Source: Yersinia pekkanenii (GTDB lineage Bacteria; Pseudomonadota; Gammaproteobacteria; Enterobacterales; Enterobacteriaceae). Taken from it: DNA of 64,000 nucleotides. Both the position numbers and the translations under genes were made by a program. Location: assembly GCF_001152565.1 (NCBI RefSeq), contig NZ_CQAZ01000006.1:1-64000 (forward strand). The letters run 5' to 3'. Of the stretch, positions 32,456-42,864 are shown in pieces (positions within the stretch are counted from its first letter, which is position 1; the number at the start of each line of letters is the position of its first letter). The notes below the pieces were generated by a model that worked only from the letters and a program-made list of their open reading frames with translations, was not told the origin of the DNA and did not search any database.

Positions 32456-33226
32456 ATGCTTATTATTATTTCCCCAGCCAAAACCCTTGATTATCAAAGC
32501 CCGTTGGCGACCAAGAAATTTACTCAACCTGAAATGTTGGATAAATCACAGGAACTTATCGAGATCTGTCGCGAACTAACACCGGCCCAGATCGGCAGTT
32601 TAATGGGGATTAGCGATAAACTGGCGGGCTTAAATGCGGCCCGATTCAGCGAATGGCAACCTGATTTCACACCTGAAAATGCGCGTCAGGCTATTCTGGC
32701 CTTTAAAGGTGATGTCTATACCGGGATGCAAGCACAGAATTTCAGCGCCGCCGATTTTGATTTTGCCCAAAAACATTTGCGAATGCTCTCCGGCTTGTAC
32801 GGTCTACTGCGTCCATTGGATTTGATGCAGCCGTATCGTCTGGAAATGGGGATTAAGCTGGCGAACCCACAGGGTAAAGATCTCTACTCTTTCTGGGGTG
32901 ACCAGATAACAGAGAAACTCAATCAGGCCCTTGCGCAGCAAGGTGATAACGTACTGATTAATCTGGCATCCGATGAATACTTTAAAGCGGTAAAACCAGC
33001 CAAACTGGCGGGTTCACTGATTAAACCGGTATTTTTGGATGAGAAGAACGGTAAATACAAAATCATCAGTTTCTACGCCAAGAAAGCCCGTGGCCTGATG
33101 AGCCGCTTTATCATCCAGAATAAACTGACCCAACCCGAACAACTGGTTGATTTTAATTTGGAAGGTTATGAGTTTGATGCCGGGCTTTCGGCAAAAAATG
33201 AATTAGTCTTTAAACGAGCCGAATAG
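32456..33226 (+). CDS. yaaA: Peroxide stress protein YaaA
   Basis: DUF328/UPF0246 protein that lowers free intracellular iron and limits Fenton damage under H2O2 in E. coli, where it is an OxyR target; it also binds DNA. 256 residues, matching throughout: [60 protein letters not shown]. Divergent from talB and convergent with thrC, with an ERIC element between the two stops. No OxyR site was assigned. Confidence 0.95.
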   Translation: MLIIISPAKTLDYQSPLATKKFTQPEMLDKSQELIEICRELTPAQIGSLMGISDKLAGLNAARFSEWQPDFTPENARQAILAFKGDVYTGMQAQNFSAADFDFAQKHLRMLSGLYGLLRPLDLMQPYRLEMGIKLANPQGKDLYSFWGDQITEKLNQALAQQGDNVLINLASDEYFKAVKPAKLAGSLIKPVFLDEKNGKYKIISFYAKKARGLMSRFIIQNKLTQPEQLVDFNLEGYEFDAGLSAKNELVFKRAE

Positions 33227-33252
33227 CCTTAACGATTTCAACCAGAAAGGAT

Positions 33253-33389
33253 ATTACCCAAAGTAATTGGTGTTGCAGCTAGGCAGCAAACGAACACATC
33301 CCGATGAGCTTACACAAGTAAGTGATTCGGGTGAGTGAGAGCCGCTAACAACGCTGCAGCACCAAGTAAGAAGGGTAATTACTTTGGTA
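33253..33389. repeat. ERIC element between yaaA and thrC
   Basis: Full-length ERIC-type palindrome: ttggtgttgcagctaggcag on the left, the core gatgagcttacacaagtaag, then gtgattcgggtgagtgagag and an imperfect inverted right end (ctgcagcacc). Termini attaccc/gggtaat invert. The thrC stop codon (33379-33381) falls in the right terminus. Confidence 0.85.
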
Positions 33390-34668
33390 ATGCCATCAAG
33401 AATGCCCGTAATTGCGCAAAATCAGCCGGTAAATCACGGGACAGCAAGGGGAGTTGCGCCCGGATAGCCAGCGGTTTTGGCAATGGCAATTCCTGCCCAA
33501 GGATCTCTTCTACGCTCTCTTTGAATTTTGCCGGATGCGCCGTGCCGATGAACAAGCCGAATTCGCCGTCCTGCAATTGATCCCGCAGAACACGGTAGGC
33601 AATGGCAGCATGAGGTTCTGAGATATAACCCAGTTTTGCCAGCTCACGCATCGTCTCTTTGGTGGCTTCATCACTCACCGCACCGTGGCCCAAATCCTTC
33701 AACTGCCAGATTTTACGGCGATATAGCTCTTCTACCCGTGGCCAGTTATTCGGTTGGCTAACATCCATCGCATTCGATAAGGTCGCCACAGTAGGCTTCG
33801 GTTGCCACTGACCATTAATCAGGAAACGCGGCACAGTATCGTTGGCATTAGTGGCCGCGATAAAGCGCTTCACCGGTAAACCTAATGACCTCGCCAGCAG
33901 ACCGGCAGTCAAATCACCGAAGTTACCGCTTGGTACAGAGATAACCAAGTGGTTACGCGCTTCTTGTGGCAGTTGGGCCACTGCTTCAAAGTAATAGCAG
34001 ATTTGCGCCAGCAAGCGGCTGATATTGATTGAGTTGGCAGAGTTAAGGCTCAGTTCCTGCTTCAATTCTTCATCATCAAAGGCCTGTTTCACCAATGCCT
34101 GACATGCATCAAAGTCGCCATCAATTGCCACGGTGTGGATATTGCCACCCAGCGTACAGAACAGTTTCTCCTGCAACGGGCTGATTTTGCCACGTGGGTA
34201 AAGGATAACTACCCGCACATTTTTCAGGCCGTAGAACGCATGAGCCACCGCCGCACCGGTGTCACCGGAGGTTGCTGTCAGGATAGTGACCGGCTGTTCA
34301 CCCGCCACTTCTGCCAACACCTGCGCCATAAAACGAGCGCCAAAGTCTTTAAACGCCAGTGTAGGGCCGTGGAACAGCTCCAGTACCGCGATATCATTCT
34401 CAACCTGTACTACCGGGGCCGGAAATTCAAATGCCGCCTGAATGCGTTTGGTTAACACTTCTGGCGCAATTTCGTTGCCAATAAACGCCGACAAAATACG
34501 GCTGCTGCGGGTCACAAAATCCAGATCCAGCAGTTTATCAATCTCAGTCAGTTCAAACTCTGGCAATTCCAGTGGAAAAAACAGCCCTTGCTGTTTGCCC
34601 AGACCTTGTTTAATCGCTTGCGCGAAGCTGACCTGCTCGTTGTGATCTTTAAGGTTGTACAGTTTCAT
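33379..34668 (-). CDS. thrC: Threonine synthase
   Basis: Last step of threonine synthesis, from O-phosphohomoserine, PLP-dependent. 429 residues (E. coli 428). The PLP lysine is in GPTLAFKDFGARFMAQ (about residue 107), TATSGDTGAAVAHAFYG binds phosphate, and SVPSGNFGDLTAGL is conserved. Starts 3 bases after thrB. Its last codons and TAA lie in an ERIC element, so the extreme C-terminus (ALPK) may derive from the repeat. Confidence 0.97.
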   Translation of the reverse strand: MKLYNLKDHNEQVSFAQAIKQGLGKQQGLFFPLELPEFELTEIDKLLDLDFVTRSSRILSAFIGNEIAPEVLTKRIQAAFEFPAPVVQVENDIAVLELFHGPTLAFKDFGARFMAQVLAEVAGEQPVTILTATSGDTGAAVAHAFYGLKNVRVVILYPRGKISPLQEKLFCTLGGNIHTVAIDGDFDACQALVKQAFDDEELKQELSLNSANSINISRLLAQICYYFEAVAQLPQEARNHLVISVPSGNFGDLTAGLLARSLGLPVKRFIAATNANDTVPRFLINGQWQPKPTVATLSNAMDVSQPNNWPRVEELYRRKIWQLKDLGHGAVSDEATKETMRELAKLGYISEPHAAIAYRVLRDQLQDGEFGLFIGTAHPAKFKESVEEILGQELPLPKPLAIRAQLPLLSRDLPADFAQLRAFLMALPK

Positions 34669-34671
34669 GCG

Positions 34672-35601
34672 TTATCCCAGTAGTCGTGCGCCTGCGGTAT
34701 CCAGACGGCAAATATGAACAAAACCTTCGTCGTTTTGCAGGTAATGATTTTGTAGCCAGCTCGCCATACGCTGTGCGGTATCCATATCGTCACACACGGC
34801 GAACAGCGTCGGGCCGGAGCCGGAAATACCACAGGCCAATGCGCCAATATCCTGTGCGGCTTGGCGTGCCACCGCAAAGCCCGGCAACAATTGGGTACGG
34901 TAAGGTTCCGCAATAACATCTTTCATCATTTTAGCGGCTAAATCGGGTTGTTGAGTGTGGCAAGCGTGAATGAATCCAGCCAAATTACGCCCATGGGCGA
35001 TACAATCCTGGCGGCGATATTGCGCCGGTAAAATGGCGCGCGCTTCAGCAGTCGAGACCTTAATGCCCGGATACGCCATCACCCACAGCCAGTCATCAAA
35101 ACCGGGGACGTTCTGGCTAATATAGCTATCCTGCTCAAGGATTAACTGCATCCCACCCAGATAACAGGGGGCAACGTTATCAAAATGGACGCTACCGGAT
35201 ACCTGCCCTTCCAGCTCGCCCATCATGCCCAACAGCTTGACGTTATCCAGCGGATTACCGCAGAACGCGTTCATCGCCATCAGGCCAGCGACCACTGAAC
35301 AGGCACTGGAACCCAGCCCTGAGCCAATCGGCATGTTCTTTTCCAGTACCATCGCCACGGGGATCTCTTTGCCCATTTCCTGACAAAAACGCTTCCAGCA
35401 TTGATAAACGATATTCTGTTGCGGGTCATCAGGCAGCTTGCTGACAAAGCGGCCTTCATTGTGCAGACTAAAGCGGTCTGCCGCCGTCACGCGGACACAA
35501 TCGCCGAGCAAGGTGCCATCTATCGGCGATACCGCCGCACCCAGCACGTCAAACCCGACGCTGACATTGCCAATCGATGCCGGAGCATAGATCTTAACCA
35601 T
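34672..35601 (-). CDS. thrB: Homoserine kinase
   Basis: GHMP-family kinase making O-phosphohomoserine. 309 residues (E. coli 310). Starts [20 protein letters not shown]; the GHMP loop is [17 protein letters not shown] near residue 91, and [12 protein letters not shown] lies in the C-terminal domain. The ATG at 35599-35601 is 2 bases after the thrA stop, as expected for the coupled thr operon. Confidence 0.97.
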   Translation of the reverse strand: MVKIYAPASIGNVSVGFDVLGAAVSPIDGTLLGDCVRVTAADRFSLHNEGRFVSKLPDDPQQNIVYQCWKRFCQEMGKEIPVAMVLEKNMPIGSGLGSSACSVVAGLMAMNAFCGNPLDNVKLLGMMGELEGQVSGSVHFDNVAPCYLGGMQLILEQDSYISQNVPGFDDWLWVMAYPGIKVSTAEARAILPAQYRRQDCIAHGRNLAGFIHACHTQQPDLAAKMMKDVIAEPYRTQLLPGFAVARQAAQDIGALACGISGSGPTLFAVCDDMDTAQRMASWLQNHYLQNDEGFVHICRLDTAGARLLG

Positions 35602-35603
35602 AT

Positions 35604-38063
35604 TTAAACTCCCAACTTCCATGATAATGTGCGTAAAAGATCGGCGAACACCCCGGCAGCCGTCACGTCATTACCCGCGCCATACCCGCGTAGCACCAAC
35701 GGGATCGGCTGATAATAGTGGGTATAGAAGGCCAATGCATTTTCGCCATTTTTAACTTTATACAGCGGATCGTTACCATCCACAGCATCCATTCGGACGA
35801 TACAGCGCCCGTCTTCGATAACCCCAACATAACGCAGCACTTTGCCCTGCTCCGCCGCATTCGCCACCAAGCGAGTAAACTCGGCATCCAGTGACGGCAA
35901 GCGCGCCAGGAAGGTGTCTATATCGCCAGAAGCATCGAAGCTTGCCGGCAGAACGGACTCTACTTCGATATCAGCCAACTCAAGTTTGTACCCTGCTTCA
36001 CGGGCTAAGATCAACAATTTACGGGCAACATCTATGCCAGAGAGGTCATCGCGCGGGTCAGGCTCGGTGTATCCCATCGCTTTGGCCTGCAAGGTGGCCT
36101 CTGACAAGGTCATCCCTTCATCCAGCTTGCCGAAGATAAAGGATAAAGAACCTGACAAGATACCGGAGAAACGCATCAGTTCGTCACCGGCATTGAGCAA
36201 ATTCTGTAAGTTTTCGATTACCGGTAATCCAGCACCCACGTTGGTGTCATACAAGAATTTGCGGCATGACTTCGCCGCCGCCGCACGCATCTGGCGGTAG
36301 TAATTCATCGATGAAGTATTGGCTTTCTTGTTGGGTGTCACCACATGGAAACCGTCAGCCAGGAAATCAGCATATTGATCGGCAACCGCCTGGCTGGAAG
36401 TACAGTCGACAATCACTGGATTGAGCAAGTGATACTCTTTAACCAAGCGGATCAGACGACTTAGGTTAAACGGCTCCTTAACTTCAGCCAGTTCATGACG
36501 CCAGTTATCCAGCGCAACACCATGCACATTGGTCAGCATGGCCTTGGAGTTGGCGATACCACAGACGCGCAAATCGATATGACGCTGCTTCAGCCAAGGT
36601 TGCTGGCGATAGATTTGTTCGATTAATGCCCCGCCGACACCACCGACGCCAATGACAAATACTTCGATAACTTGATCGGTATTGAATAACATCTGATGAC
36701 ATACCCGTACACCCGTGGTGACGGCATCATTATTGACCACCACAGAAATGGAGCGTTCGGACGAACCTTGCGCGATGGCGATGATATTGATATTGGCTCG
36801 GGCCAGCGCCGAGAAGAAGCGGGCAGAGATCCCACGCAGAGTGCGCATGCCATCACCGACCACAGAGATAATCGCCAGATGCTCCATCACATCCAGGGGT
36901 TCCAATAAACCGTCTTTCAGTTCCAGATAAAACTCGTCTTCCAATGCGCTACGGGCGCGAGATAACTCGCTCTGAGGCACACAGAAGCTGATGCTATACT
37001 CAGAAGACGATTGAGTGATAAGTACCACTGAAATACCACTGCGTGACATCACTGAAAAGACACGGGCAGCCATACCCACCATGCCTTTCATGCCCGGCCC
37101 TGAAACGTTAATCATCGCCATGTTATTCAAGTTAGTGATGCCTTTGACCGGGAAGCCATCATCACTACTTTCACCGCCAATCAGGGTGCCGGGCGCTTGT
37201 GGGTTCGAGGTGTTTTTAATCAGGCAAGGAATATGGAACTGAGCAATGGGGGCGATAGTGCGGGGGTGAAGAACGGAAGCACCAAAATAGGACAGCTCCA
37301 TCGCCTCCTGATATGACATCGATTTCAGTAATCGGGCATCCGGCACTGTACGCGGATCGCAAGTATAAACCCCATCGACGTCAGTCCAGATCTCACAGCA
37401 GTCAGCACGTAAACAGGCTGCCAGCACAGCAGCCGAATAGTCAGAACCGTTACGCCCCAGAACCACCAATTCACCGTTCTCATTACCCGCCGTGAAACCG
37501 GCCATCAAGATAATATGATCAGCCGGAATACGGCTGGAACCAATACGGTGAGTAGATTCAGTGATATCGACGGTGGATTCAAGGTAGTGACCCTGGGCCA
37601 GCAATTTCTCGACCGGATTAATCACCGTGACCTGATAACCTTTCGCCAGAAACAGGGCTTCCATGATGGCGATAGACAGCTTTTCGCCACGGCAGATAAT
37701 TGAAGCATTGATGCTGTCCGGGCATTGACCGAGTAATGAGATACCGTGCAGCACCTGTTTGAGTTGTGCAAACTCATGAGCCACCCGCGCTTTCAAACGC
37801 TCAGAGTCAAAACCCGGCTGAGCATCGGCCAATCCCCGTAGTAACTCGGAAAAAATCCGCTCAGCATCGCTGATATTCGGTGAGATATCTTGCCCTGCGA
37901 CCATTTTGTCGATCATCGCGACCAAATGATTGGTAATTTTAGCCGGGGCAGATAACACCGTAGCCACTTGTCCCTGATGTGCATTACTTTCGATTATATC
38001 GGCAACACGCATAAAGCGTTCTGCATTTGCTACTGATGTCCCGCCAAATTTCAGCACTCGCAT
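35604..38063 (-). CDS. thrA: Aspartokinase I/homoserine dehydrogenase I
   Basis: Bifunctional threonine-sensitive enzyme for the first and third steps of the aspartate pathway. 819 residues (E. coli 820). The kinase domain opens with [17 protein letters not shown] and has [15 protein letters not shown]; paired ACT domains lie near 315-460 ([17 protein letters not shown]); the dehydrogenase half has [15 protein letters not shown] near 470 and [13 protein letters not shown]. Start at the ATG at 38061-38063; the open frame extends 17 codons further without family match. Controlled by the thrL attenuator just upstream. Confidence 0.98.
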   Translation of the reverse strand: MRVLKFGGTSVANAERFMRVADIIESNAHQGQVATVLSAPAKITNHLVAMIDKMVAGQDISPNISDAERIFSELLRGLADAQPGFDSERLKARVAHEFAQLKQVLHGISLLGQCPDSINASIICRGEKLSIAIMEALFLAKGYQVTVINPVEKLLAQGHYLESTVDITESTHRIGSSRIPADHIILMAGFTAGNENGELVVLGRNGSDYSAAVLAACLRADCCEIWTDVDGVYTCDPRTVPDARLLKSMSYQEAMELSYFGASVLHPRTIAPIAQFHIPCLIKNTSNPQAPGTLIGGESSDDGFPVKGITNLNNMAMINVSGPGMKGMVGMAARVFSVMSRSGISVVLITQSSSEYSISFCVPQSELSRARSALEDEFYLELKDGLLEPLDVMEHLAIISVVGDGMRTLRGISARFFSALARANINIIAIAQGSSERSISVVVNNDAVTTGVRVCHQMLFNTDQVIEVFVIGVGGVGGALIEQIYRQQPWLKQRHIDLRVCGIANSKAMLTNVHGVALDNWRHELAEVKEPFNLSRLIRLVKEYHLLNPVIVDCTSSQAVADQYADFLADGFHVVTPNKKANTSSMNYYRQMRAAAAKSCRKFLYDTNVGAGLPVIENLQNLLNAGDELMRFSGILSGSLSFIFGKLDEGMTLSEATLQAKAMGYTEPDPRDDLSGIDVARKLLILAREAGYKLELADIEVESVLPASFDASGDIDTFLARLPSLDAEFTRLVANAAEQGKVLRYVGVIEDGRCIVRMDAVDGNDPLYKVKNGENALAFYTHYYQPIPLVLRGYGAGNDVTAAGVFADLLRTLSWKLGV

Positions 38064-38125
38064 TTCTGATTCTCTCCCGCTTTCGCGCTTTTTTATCGCA
38101 AACTTTTTTTGCAAAGATTTGATTG

Positions 38126-38165
38126 AAAAAAAAAGCCCGCACTGTTTAGGTGCGGGCTTTTTTTT
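38126..38165 (-). terminator. Attenuator of the thr operon
   Basis: On the minus strand gcccgcac (rc of 38150-38157) pairs with gtgcgggc (rc of 38135-38142) across a seven-base loop and is followed by nine T. It lies between the thrL stop and thrA and is the classic threonine/isoleucine attenuator. Confidence 0.9.
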
Positions 38166-38182
38166 GTTGTTTCCTTTACGCG

Positions 38183-38251
38183 TCAGCCCGCCCCGTAACC
38201 TGTGGTTTCGGTGGTGGTAATAATTGTTGTATTCAGGCTGATGTATCGCAT
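38183..38251 (-). CDS. thrL: thr operon leader peptide
   Basis: A 22-codon reading frame, [20 protein letters not shown] followed by AG and TGA. It has seven threonine and three isoleucine codons, so ribosome stalling reports charged tRNA-Thr and tRNA-Ile. It is shaped like E. coli ThrL (21 residues, ending TGNGAG) but with a different run of Thr and Ile. Attenuator 18 bases downstream. Confidence 0.92.
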   Translation of the reverse strand: MRYISLNTTIITTTETTGYGAG

Positions 38252-38289
38252 GTCGTCTGTCTGTCTCATAAATGAAGCTGTCACCCTAT

Positions 38290-38318
38290 TGGTTAAAGCA
38301 ATCGCCCTCTCAAGTCAA
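38290..38318 (-). promoter_or_regulatory. Promoter of the thr operon
   Basis: On the minus strand TTGACT (rc of 38313-38318), 17 bases, TAACCA (rc of 38290-38295), close to the E. coli thr promoter, which has ttgact and tttaaccaata at the same places. It is about 40 bases upstream of thrL. Confidence 0.7.
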
Positions 38319-39200
38319 ATTTTTTTATCTTCACCCATGAAAAATAAGTCGACCTCTGATGGTCAATTCTCTCATTCAATGGGCGTACTCAGGAGATACA
38401 AATAAACCAAATCGTAATAAACCAGATAATAAAACCGCAATATCAACTTTAATCAAAACGATATACTTTAAGGTTTTTTTCGACTACATCAGAGAAAACA
38501 TGCTGGCGGACAATTAATACTGTCGATACGATAAAGCCCGATTGCAGAAACAAAATGGCGATTTACTGGCCGGTCATTTGTGTTAATACTTTAAAAAACA
38601 ACAAAAATGAAAACTTTGCTTCTTCAGTTTACATTTAACTAACATCAATGATAATTCTTCTTATGTTTTTAGGTGAAATAGACCGCTGACAAGAAAAATA
38701 GATTCATGCCTGCCATGTTGAAAGAATATTGATTTTAAACAATAAAAATCAACAGATTAGAAAATTTATTTTTTTGTCACGTCTGGTGTTCAAAGTTTAA
38801 TATTAATAACACTGAATTGGTAACATAATTTAATCAACTATCGCGGAAAATGGTATTCCTGTAAGTCTTTTTCACAAAAGTGTTAACGTGCTACAATTGA
38901 ATTTGATATATGTCAACAAAGCGTAGTTTTGTTGGGTGGTAGATTCGGCTCACACTGTTATATTGCTGTTAATAAGGTTAGGATATGCGCCGCTTTTGTC
39001 ACCTTTAGGGCTGTAGGGAGTAACACCCCGACCAAGCTAGTGATGTTGTTGACGTTGGTGGAAAGTGCATCAAGAACGCGTTTACGTACTTTAGTCATGT
39101 GATGAGCAGGATGACGAGTAATAAGTCAATAAAAATCCTAATATAACAAAGACTTCTGTACTTCCTATTTCTATTTTGTTGGCAATTTTAGGTAGCAAAC
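38319..39200. other. Long AT-rich regulatory spacer before arcA
   Basis: About 880 bases without an accepted gene. An inverted repeat, ttgatttt...aaaatcaa, lies near 38730-38753. The last 40 bases, ending ggcaattttaggtagcaaac before the arcA ATG, are conserved with E. coli and carry the arcA ribosome-binding site. It probably holds several arcA promoters and a long leader. Confidence 0.5.
38903..38916. promoter_or_regulatory. FNR-like box upstream of arcA
   Basis: ttgatatatgtcaa differs from the FNR consensus TTGAT-N4-ATCAA at one position. E. coli arcA is activated by FNR under anaerobiosis, so the site is plausible here, about 290 bases before the start codon. Confidence 0.5.
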
Positions 39201-39917
39201 ATGCAGACCCCGCACATTCTGATCGTAGAAGACGAGATCGTTACTCGTAACACCCTGAAGAGCATTTTCGAAGCGGAAGGCTATGTTGTTCATGAGGCAA
39301 ATGATGGCGCAGAGATGCACCACATTCTGTCTGAGAATGATATCAACTTAGTTATTATGGACATCAATCTGCCGGGCAAAAATGGCCTGTTGCTGGCACG
39401 GGAGCTCCGTGAACAAGCAAGTGTTGCCCTAATGTTCCTGACAGGTCGTGATAACGAAGTAGATAAGATCCTTGGTTTAGAAATTGGTGCAGATGACTAC
39501 ATCACCAAGCCTTTCAACCCACGCGAATTAACCATTCGTGCACGTAACTTACTGTCACGCACCATGAATTTGGGTAGCGTAGGTGAAGAGCGCCGCTTGG
39601 TTGAAAGCTATAAATTCAATGGCTGGGAGCTGGATATCAACAGCCGCTCGCTGATAAGCCCTGCTGGCGAACATTACAAACTGCCACGCAGTGAGTTCCG
39701 CGCCATGCTGCACTTCTGTGAAAATCCGGGTAAAATTCAATCCCGTGGCGAATTGCTGAAGAAAATGACTGGCCGTGAGCTAAAACCTCATGACCGTACT
39801 GTTGACGTGACTATCCGTCGCATTCGTAAGCATTTCGAGTCTACACCTGATACCCCAGAAATCATCGCCACTATCCATGGTGAAGGTTATCGTTTCTGTG
39901 GTGACCTGGAAGAGTAA
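39201..39917 (+). CDS. arcA: Aerobic respiration response regulator ArcA
   Basis: OmpR-type response regulator, partner of the ArcB kinase; represses aerobic respiration genes when quinones are reduced. 238 residues (E. coli 238). Receiver domain with ILIVEDE, the phospho-acceptor Asp in [10 protein letters not shown] (D54) and the conserved Lys in [13 protein letters not shown]; winged-helix domain with [20 protein letters not shown] and the recognition segment [13 protein letters not shown]. Long spacer upstream, large hairpin terminator downstream. Confidence 0.98.
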   Translation: MQTPHILIVEDEIVTRNTLKSIFEAEGYVVHEANDGAEMHHILSENDINLVIMDINLPGKNGLLLARELREQASVALMFLTGRDNEVDKILGLEIGADDYITKPFNPRELTIRARNLLSRTMNLGSVGEERRLVESYKFNGWELDINSRSLISPAGEHYKLPRSEFRAMLHFCENPGKIQSRGELLKKMTGRELKPHDRTVDVTIRRIRKHFESTPDTPEIIATIHGEGYRFCGDLEE

Positions 39918-39924
39918 ATTTCTG

Positions 39925-39984
39925 CCTGACCTCTGCAGTAAAAAGCCAGCATTCAAATGTTGGCTTTTTACTGCAGAGGTCAGG
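39925..39984. terminator. 60-bp near-perfect palindrome, arcA/creA terminator
   Basis: Two 29-base arms with one mismatch and only two bases between them. The inner stem gccagcatt/aatgttggc is flanked by aaaaa and ttttt, giving a bidirectional terminator between the convergent arcA and creA; the pairing continues 15 further bases (cctgacctctgcagt) on each side. Confidence 0.85.
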
Positions 39985-39999
39985 TTCGCCCCAAAATTC

Positions 40000-40467
40000 T
40001 CACCACGGCATAATAGGCACAGCACTGATCGCATTTTTCGGCGAGCCATCGACAACACGATCTGAATAAGTCAGATAGATTAGGGCATTGCGTTTTTGAT
40101 CGTAGAAACGCACCACCTGTAGCTTTTTAAACACCAGTGAAGTCCGCTTCTGGAAAACCACAGTACCGTCGGATTTCTTATTCTTAATTTTGTCATTTAA
40201 CTCAATCGGCCCCACTTGCTGGCAAGAGATTGCAGCATCAGAGGTATCTTCCGCCAGCCCTAATCCGCCTTTTATACCGCCGGTTTTCGCCCGACTGATA
40301 TAACAAGTTACATTTTTAACATCAGGGTCATCGAAGGCTTCAACTACGATTTTATGATCTGGTCCCAGCAGTTTAAATACCGTATCGACTGAGCCAATTT
40401 CCTCCGCATGGGCCGTTATTGCCCCAAAAGAAAGCAGACAACCAAGCACTATCCAATTTTTTTTCAT
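40000..40467 (-). CDS. creA: Periplasmic protein CreA
   Basis: Conserved exported protein of unknown biochemical function; in E. coli it precedes creBCD. 155 residues: signal peptide [21 protein letters not shown] with cleavage before [10 protein letters not shown], then a beta-rich domain with [18 protein letters not shown] and [20 protein letters not shown]. The two cysteines of the mature form could form a disulfide. No creBCD genes follow here; the convergent neighbour is arcA. Confidence 0.93.
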   Translation of the reverse strand: MKKNWIVLGCLLSFGAITAHAEEIGSVDTVFKLLGPDHKIVVEAFDDPDVKNVTCYISRAKTGGIKGGLGLAEDTSDAAISCQQVGPIELNDKIKNKKSDGTVVFQKRTSLVFKKLQVVRFYDQKRNALIYLTYSDRVVDGSPKNAISAVPIMPW

Positions 40468-40691
40468 ACACTTACTCCATCTTGTTGAGAAATGTCATTC
40501 AACATTAAACATTTGTAGTAATAATAAAAAATTCGTTAAAAAGTTATTTTATAAATCTTAGGTTCTTTTTTAACACCAATGCCACTAAATTCTTAAGCAG
40601 TCGGGAACATAAAAAGTTGCTACTATGCGCCAGAGCGATTCTTTTCATATGACTAATACCCTAAATTTAGGCCGCTTTACGAGGAAGATCT

Positions 40692-41558
40692 ATGGATCAA
40701 GCCAGTATCATTCGTGATTTGCTTAGCTGGCTAGAAAGTCATTTAGACCAGCCTTTAGCTCTGGACAATGTCGCGGCTAAAGCAGGCTATTCAAAATGGC
40801 ATTTGCAGCGAATGTTCAAGGATGTCACCGGGAATGCTATCGGTGCTTATATCCGTGCCAGAAGGCTATCTAAAGCCGCTGTCGCATTACGATTAACCAG
40901 CCGCCCTATTCTGGATATTGCCCTGCAATATCGCTTTGATTCGCAGCAAACCTTTACCCGGGCCTTTAAAAAACAGTTTGCGCAGACTCCTGCCTTATAC
41001 CGTCGGGCAGAAGATTGGCACTCAGCTGGAATATGTCCACCCATCCGGTTGGGGGGACACACCCTGCCTCAACCTGAATTCATCACGTTACCTGAGCAGC
41101 ATTTGGTCGGTTTAACACAAAGCTACTCTTGCACGCTTGAGCAAATATCAACTCATCGCACGGAATTACGCACCCATTTCTGGCAACAGTACCTTGGTGA
41201 TGCCGATCAGTTGCCGCCCGTACTCTATGGCTTACATCACTCCCGGCCAAATCAGGAGAAAGATGATGAGCAAGAGATTTTCTATACCACGGCAATCGAA
41301 CCCCAACATGTTCCGGGTAACGTACAAGAAGGGCAGCCGGTTATCTTACAGGGAGGTGAATATGTGTTGTTCACCTACGACGGGCCATTGGATGGGTTGC
41401 AGAACTTCATTCTGACGCTGTATGGCACTAGCCTGCCGCAGTTAGGGCTAACCCGCAGACGTGGGTATGATATCGAACGTTTCTTCCCGCAAGGGAGGCC
41501 GAAAGATGGGCCTCCGGCCTCGCTGAAATGTGAATATCTTATTCCTATCCGGCGTTAA
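40692..41558 (+). CDS. rob: AraC-family regulator Rob
   Basis: MarA/SoxS-like activator of efflux and stress genes, first found as an oriC-binding protein. 288 residues: N-terminal AraC DNA-binding domain with two helix-turn-helix units (LDNVAAKAGYSKWHLQRMFK and PILDIALQYRFDSQQTFTRA) and a C-terminal GyrI-like ligand domain that senses bile salts and fatty acids in E. coli. Divergent from creA. Its TAA overlaps the gpmB stop on the other strand in a shared ttaa. Confidence 0.95.
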   Translation: MDQASIIRDLLSWLESHLDQPLALDNVAAKAGYSKWHLQRMFKDVTGNAIGAYIRARRLSKAAVALRLTSRPILDIALQYRFDSQQTFTRAFKKQFAQTPALYRRAEDWHSAGICPPIRLGGHTLPQPEFITLPEQHLVGLTQSYSCTLEQISTHRTELRTHFWQQYLGDADQLPPVLYGLHHSRPNQEKDDEQEIFYTTAIEPQHVPGNVQEGQPVILQGGEYVLFTYDGPLDGLQNFILTLYGTSLPQLGLTRRRGYDIERFFPQGRPKDGPPASLKCEYLIPIRR

Positions 41559-42202
41559 CGTTGTAACTCATCAAGTGCTGGCATATCCAGATGGGCGGTA
41601 TCGCCAGCACTTTCAATCACCCAACCCGATGCCAACCACGGGCTTTCCTGATAATCCACTCGCGATAGCGAACAGTTGCGCAAACGCAGACGCCGTTCAG
41701 CATGCGCCGGCAAACCAAGCAGCGTGCTTAGCAAACATCCCAACGCCATACCATGGCTCACGAGCAAGGGCTTACTCCCAATAGGTAACTTCAGGCAGCC
41801 ATCCAGTGCCGCATGCATACGGATCCCCAGTTCGGTCATCGATTCCCCCCCCGGAATACGCCCGCCCTCAGTGCCATTGACCATCTGCTTGCGCCATTGC
41901 TCTTCTTGTGACGTTAAGCTCTCAATTGGGCGGCTTTCCAGCACCCCCATATTCAGCTCGCGCAGGCGTGGGTCTGTCACCATTTTTAGCCCGCAAGCAT
42001 CGGCAATAATTTTTGCCGTCTGCTGCGTACGGCCAAGGTCACTGGTGATAATATGCGTAATCCCTTGGCTGCGAACCCGTTGCGCGACCAGGTTGGCCTG
42101 ACGTATACCAATGTCAGTCAGCGAACTGTCTGTTTGGCCCTGAATGCGGCGTGCCGCGTTCCATGCGGTTTCGCCGTGACGCACGAGATATACCTGTAAC
42201 AT
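41555..42202 (-). CDS. gpmB: Histidine-phosphatase-family protein GpmB
   Basis: Phosphoglycerate mutase-like protein of 215 residues. The phosphohistidine motif is LVRHGETAWNAARR near residue 6, with a second His in LLVSHGMALG and Glu in GGESMTELG. Although named a mutase, the E. coli homologue behaves mainly as a sugar phosphatase, so the physiological role is unsettled. Converges on rob with a 4-base overlap and is divergent from yjjX. Confidence 0.93.
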   Translation of the reverse strand: MLQVYLVRHGETAWNAARRIQGQTDSSLTDIGIRQANLVAQRVRSQGITHIITSDLGRTQQTAKIIADACGLKMVTDPRLRELNMGVLESRPIESLTSQEEQWRKQMVNGTEGGRIPGGESMTELGIRMHAALDGCLKLPIGSKPLLVSHGMALGCLLSTLLGLPAHAERRLRLRNCSLSRVDYQESPWLASGWVIESAGDTAHLDMPALDELQR

Positions 42203-42336
42203 GTCGTTTTTCCGTTATACTGCGTGAAATAAGCATAAAAAACCATTACGTTAGGCAGCCCTTAAGACGTTGGAGTCGCAGGTAGGCAGTCATCCTGCTA
42301 CTTCAGGTACGAGGGCATAGGATATCGAGACTCATT

Positions 42337-42861
42337 ATGTACCATGTTGTTGCCGCAACTACCAACCCTGCAAAGATTAAAGCTATCACTCTCGCTTTTG
42401 ATGACGTTTATGGCCCCGATCAGTATCGCATCGAAGGTGTTAATGTCGATAGCGGTGTTCCCCTGCAACCCATCGGCAGTATTGAGACACGCACCGGTGC
42501 CAGGCAGCGCGTGAGCAACGCCCGTAAGATTCGCCCTGAGGCTGATTTTTGGGTTGGGGTTGAAGCCGGTATTGAAGATAATATGACCTTTGCTTGGATG
42601 GTAATTGAACACTTACAGTCTCGGGGAGAATCCCGCTCTGCCAGCTTGATGCTGCCCGATATTATATTGCAAGGGATCCGCCAAGGCCGTGAGCTGGGCG
42701 ACGAAATGGCAGATTTAACGGGTAGATTAAATGTAAAACACCAGGGCGGAGCCATCGGCATTTTTACCCACGGCAAATTGACCCGCACCAGTGTCTACCA
42801 TCAAGCGTTACTGCTGGCGCTGGTGCCGTTCCACAATGAAATCTACCAGCGCCCGACATAA
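42337..42861 (+). CDS. yjjX: Inosine/xanthosine triphosphatase YjjX
   Basis: House-cleaning pyrophosphatase that hydrolyses ITP and XTP to protect nucleic acids, of the NTPase superfamily. 174 residues. [18 protein letters not shown] at the N-terminus, [17 protein letters not shown] and [12 protein letters not shown] in the centre, and [17 protein letters not shown] near the end. Convergent with trpR; stops are three bases apart. Confidence 0.94.
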   Translation: MYHVVAATTNPAKIKAITLAFDDVYGPDQYRIEGVNVDSGVPLQPIGSIETRTGARQRVSNARKIRPEADFWVGVEAGIEDNMTFAWMVIEHLQSRGESRSASLMLPDIILQGIRQGRELGDEMADLTGRLNVKHQGGAIGIFTHGKLTRTSVYHQALLLALVPFHNEIYQRPT

Positions 42862-42864
42862 AAC

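Noticed and set aside
33253-33389. CRISPR-like array from the repeated palindromic elements
   Set aside because: The repeats are scattered single ERIC and YPAL copies, not regularly spaced; no cas genes are present.
38202-38405. Plus-strand open frame of 67 codons across the thr leader
   Set aside because: Antisense to thrL and its promoter, whose signals are clear.
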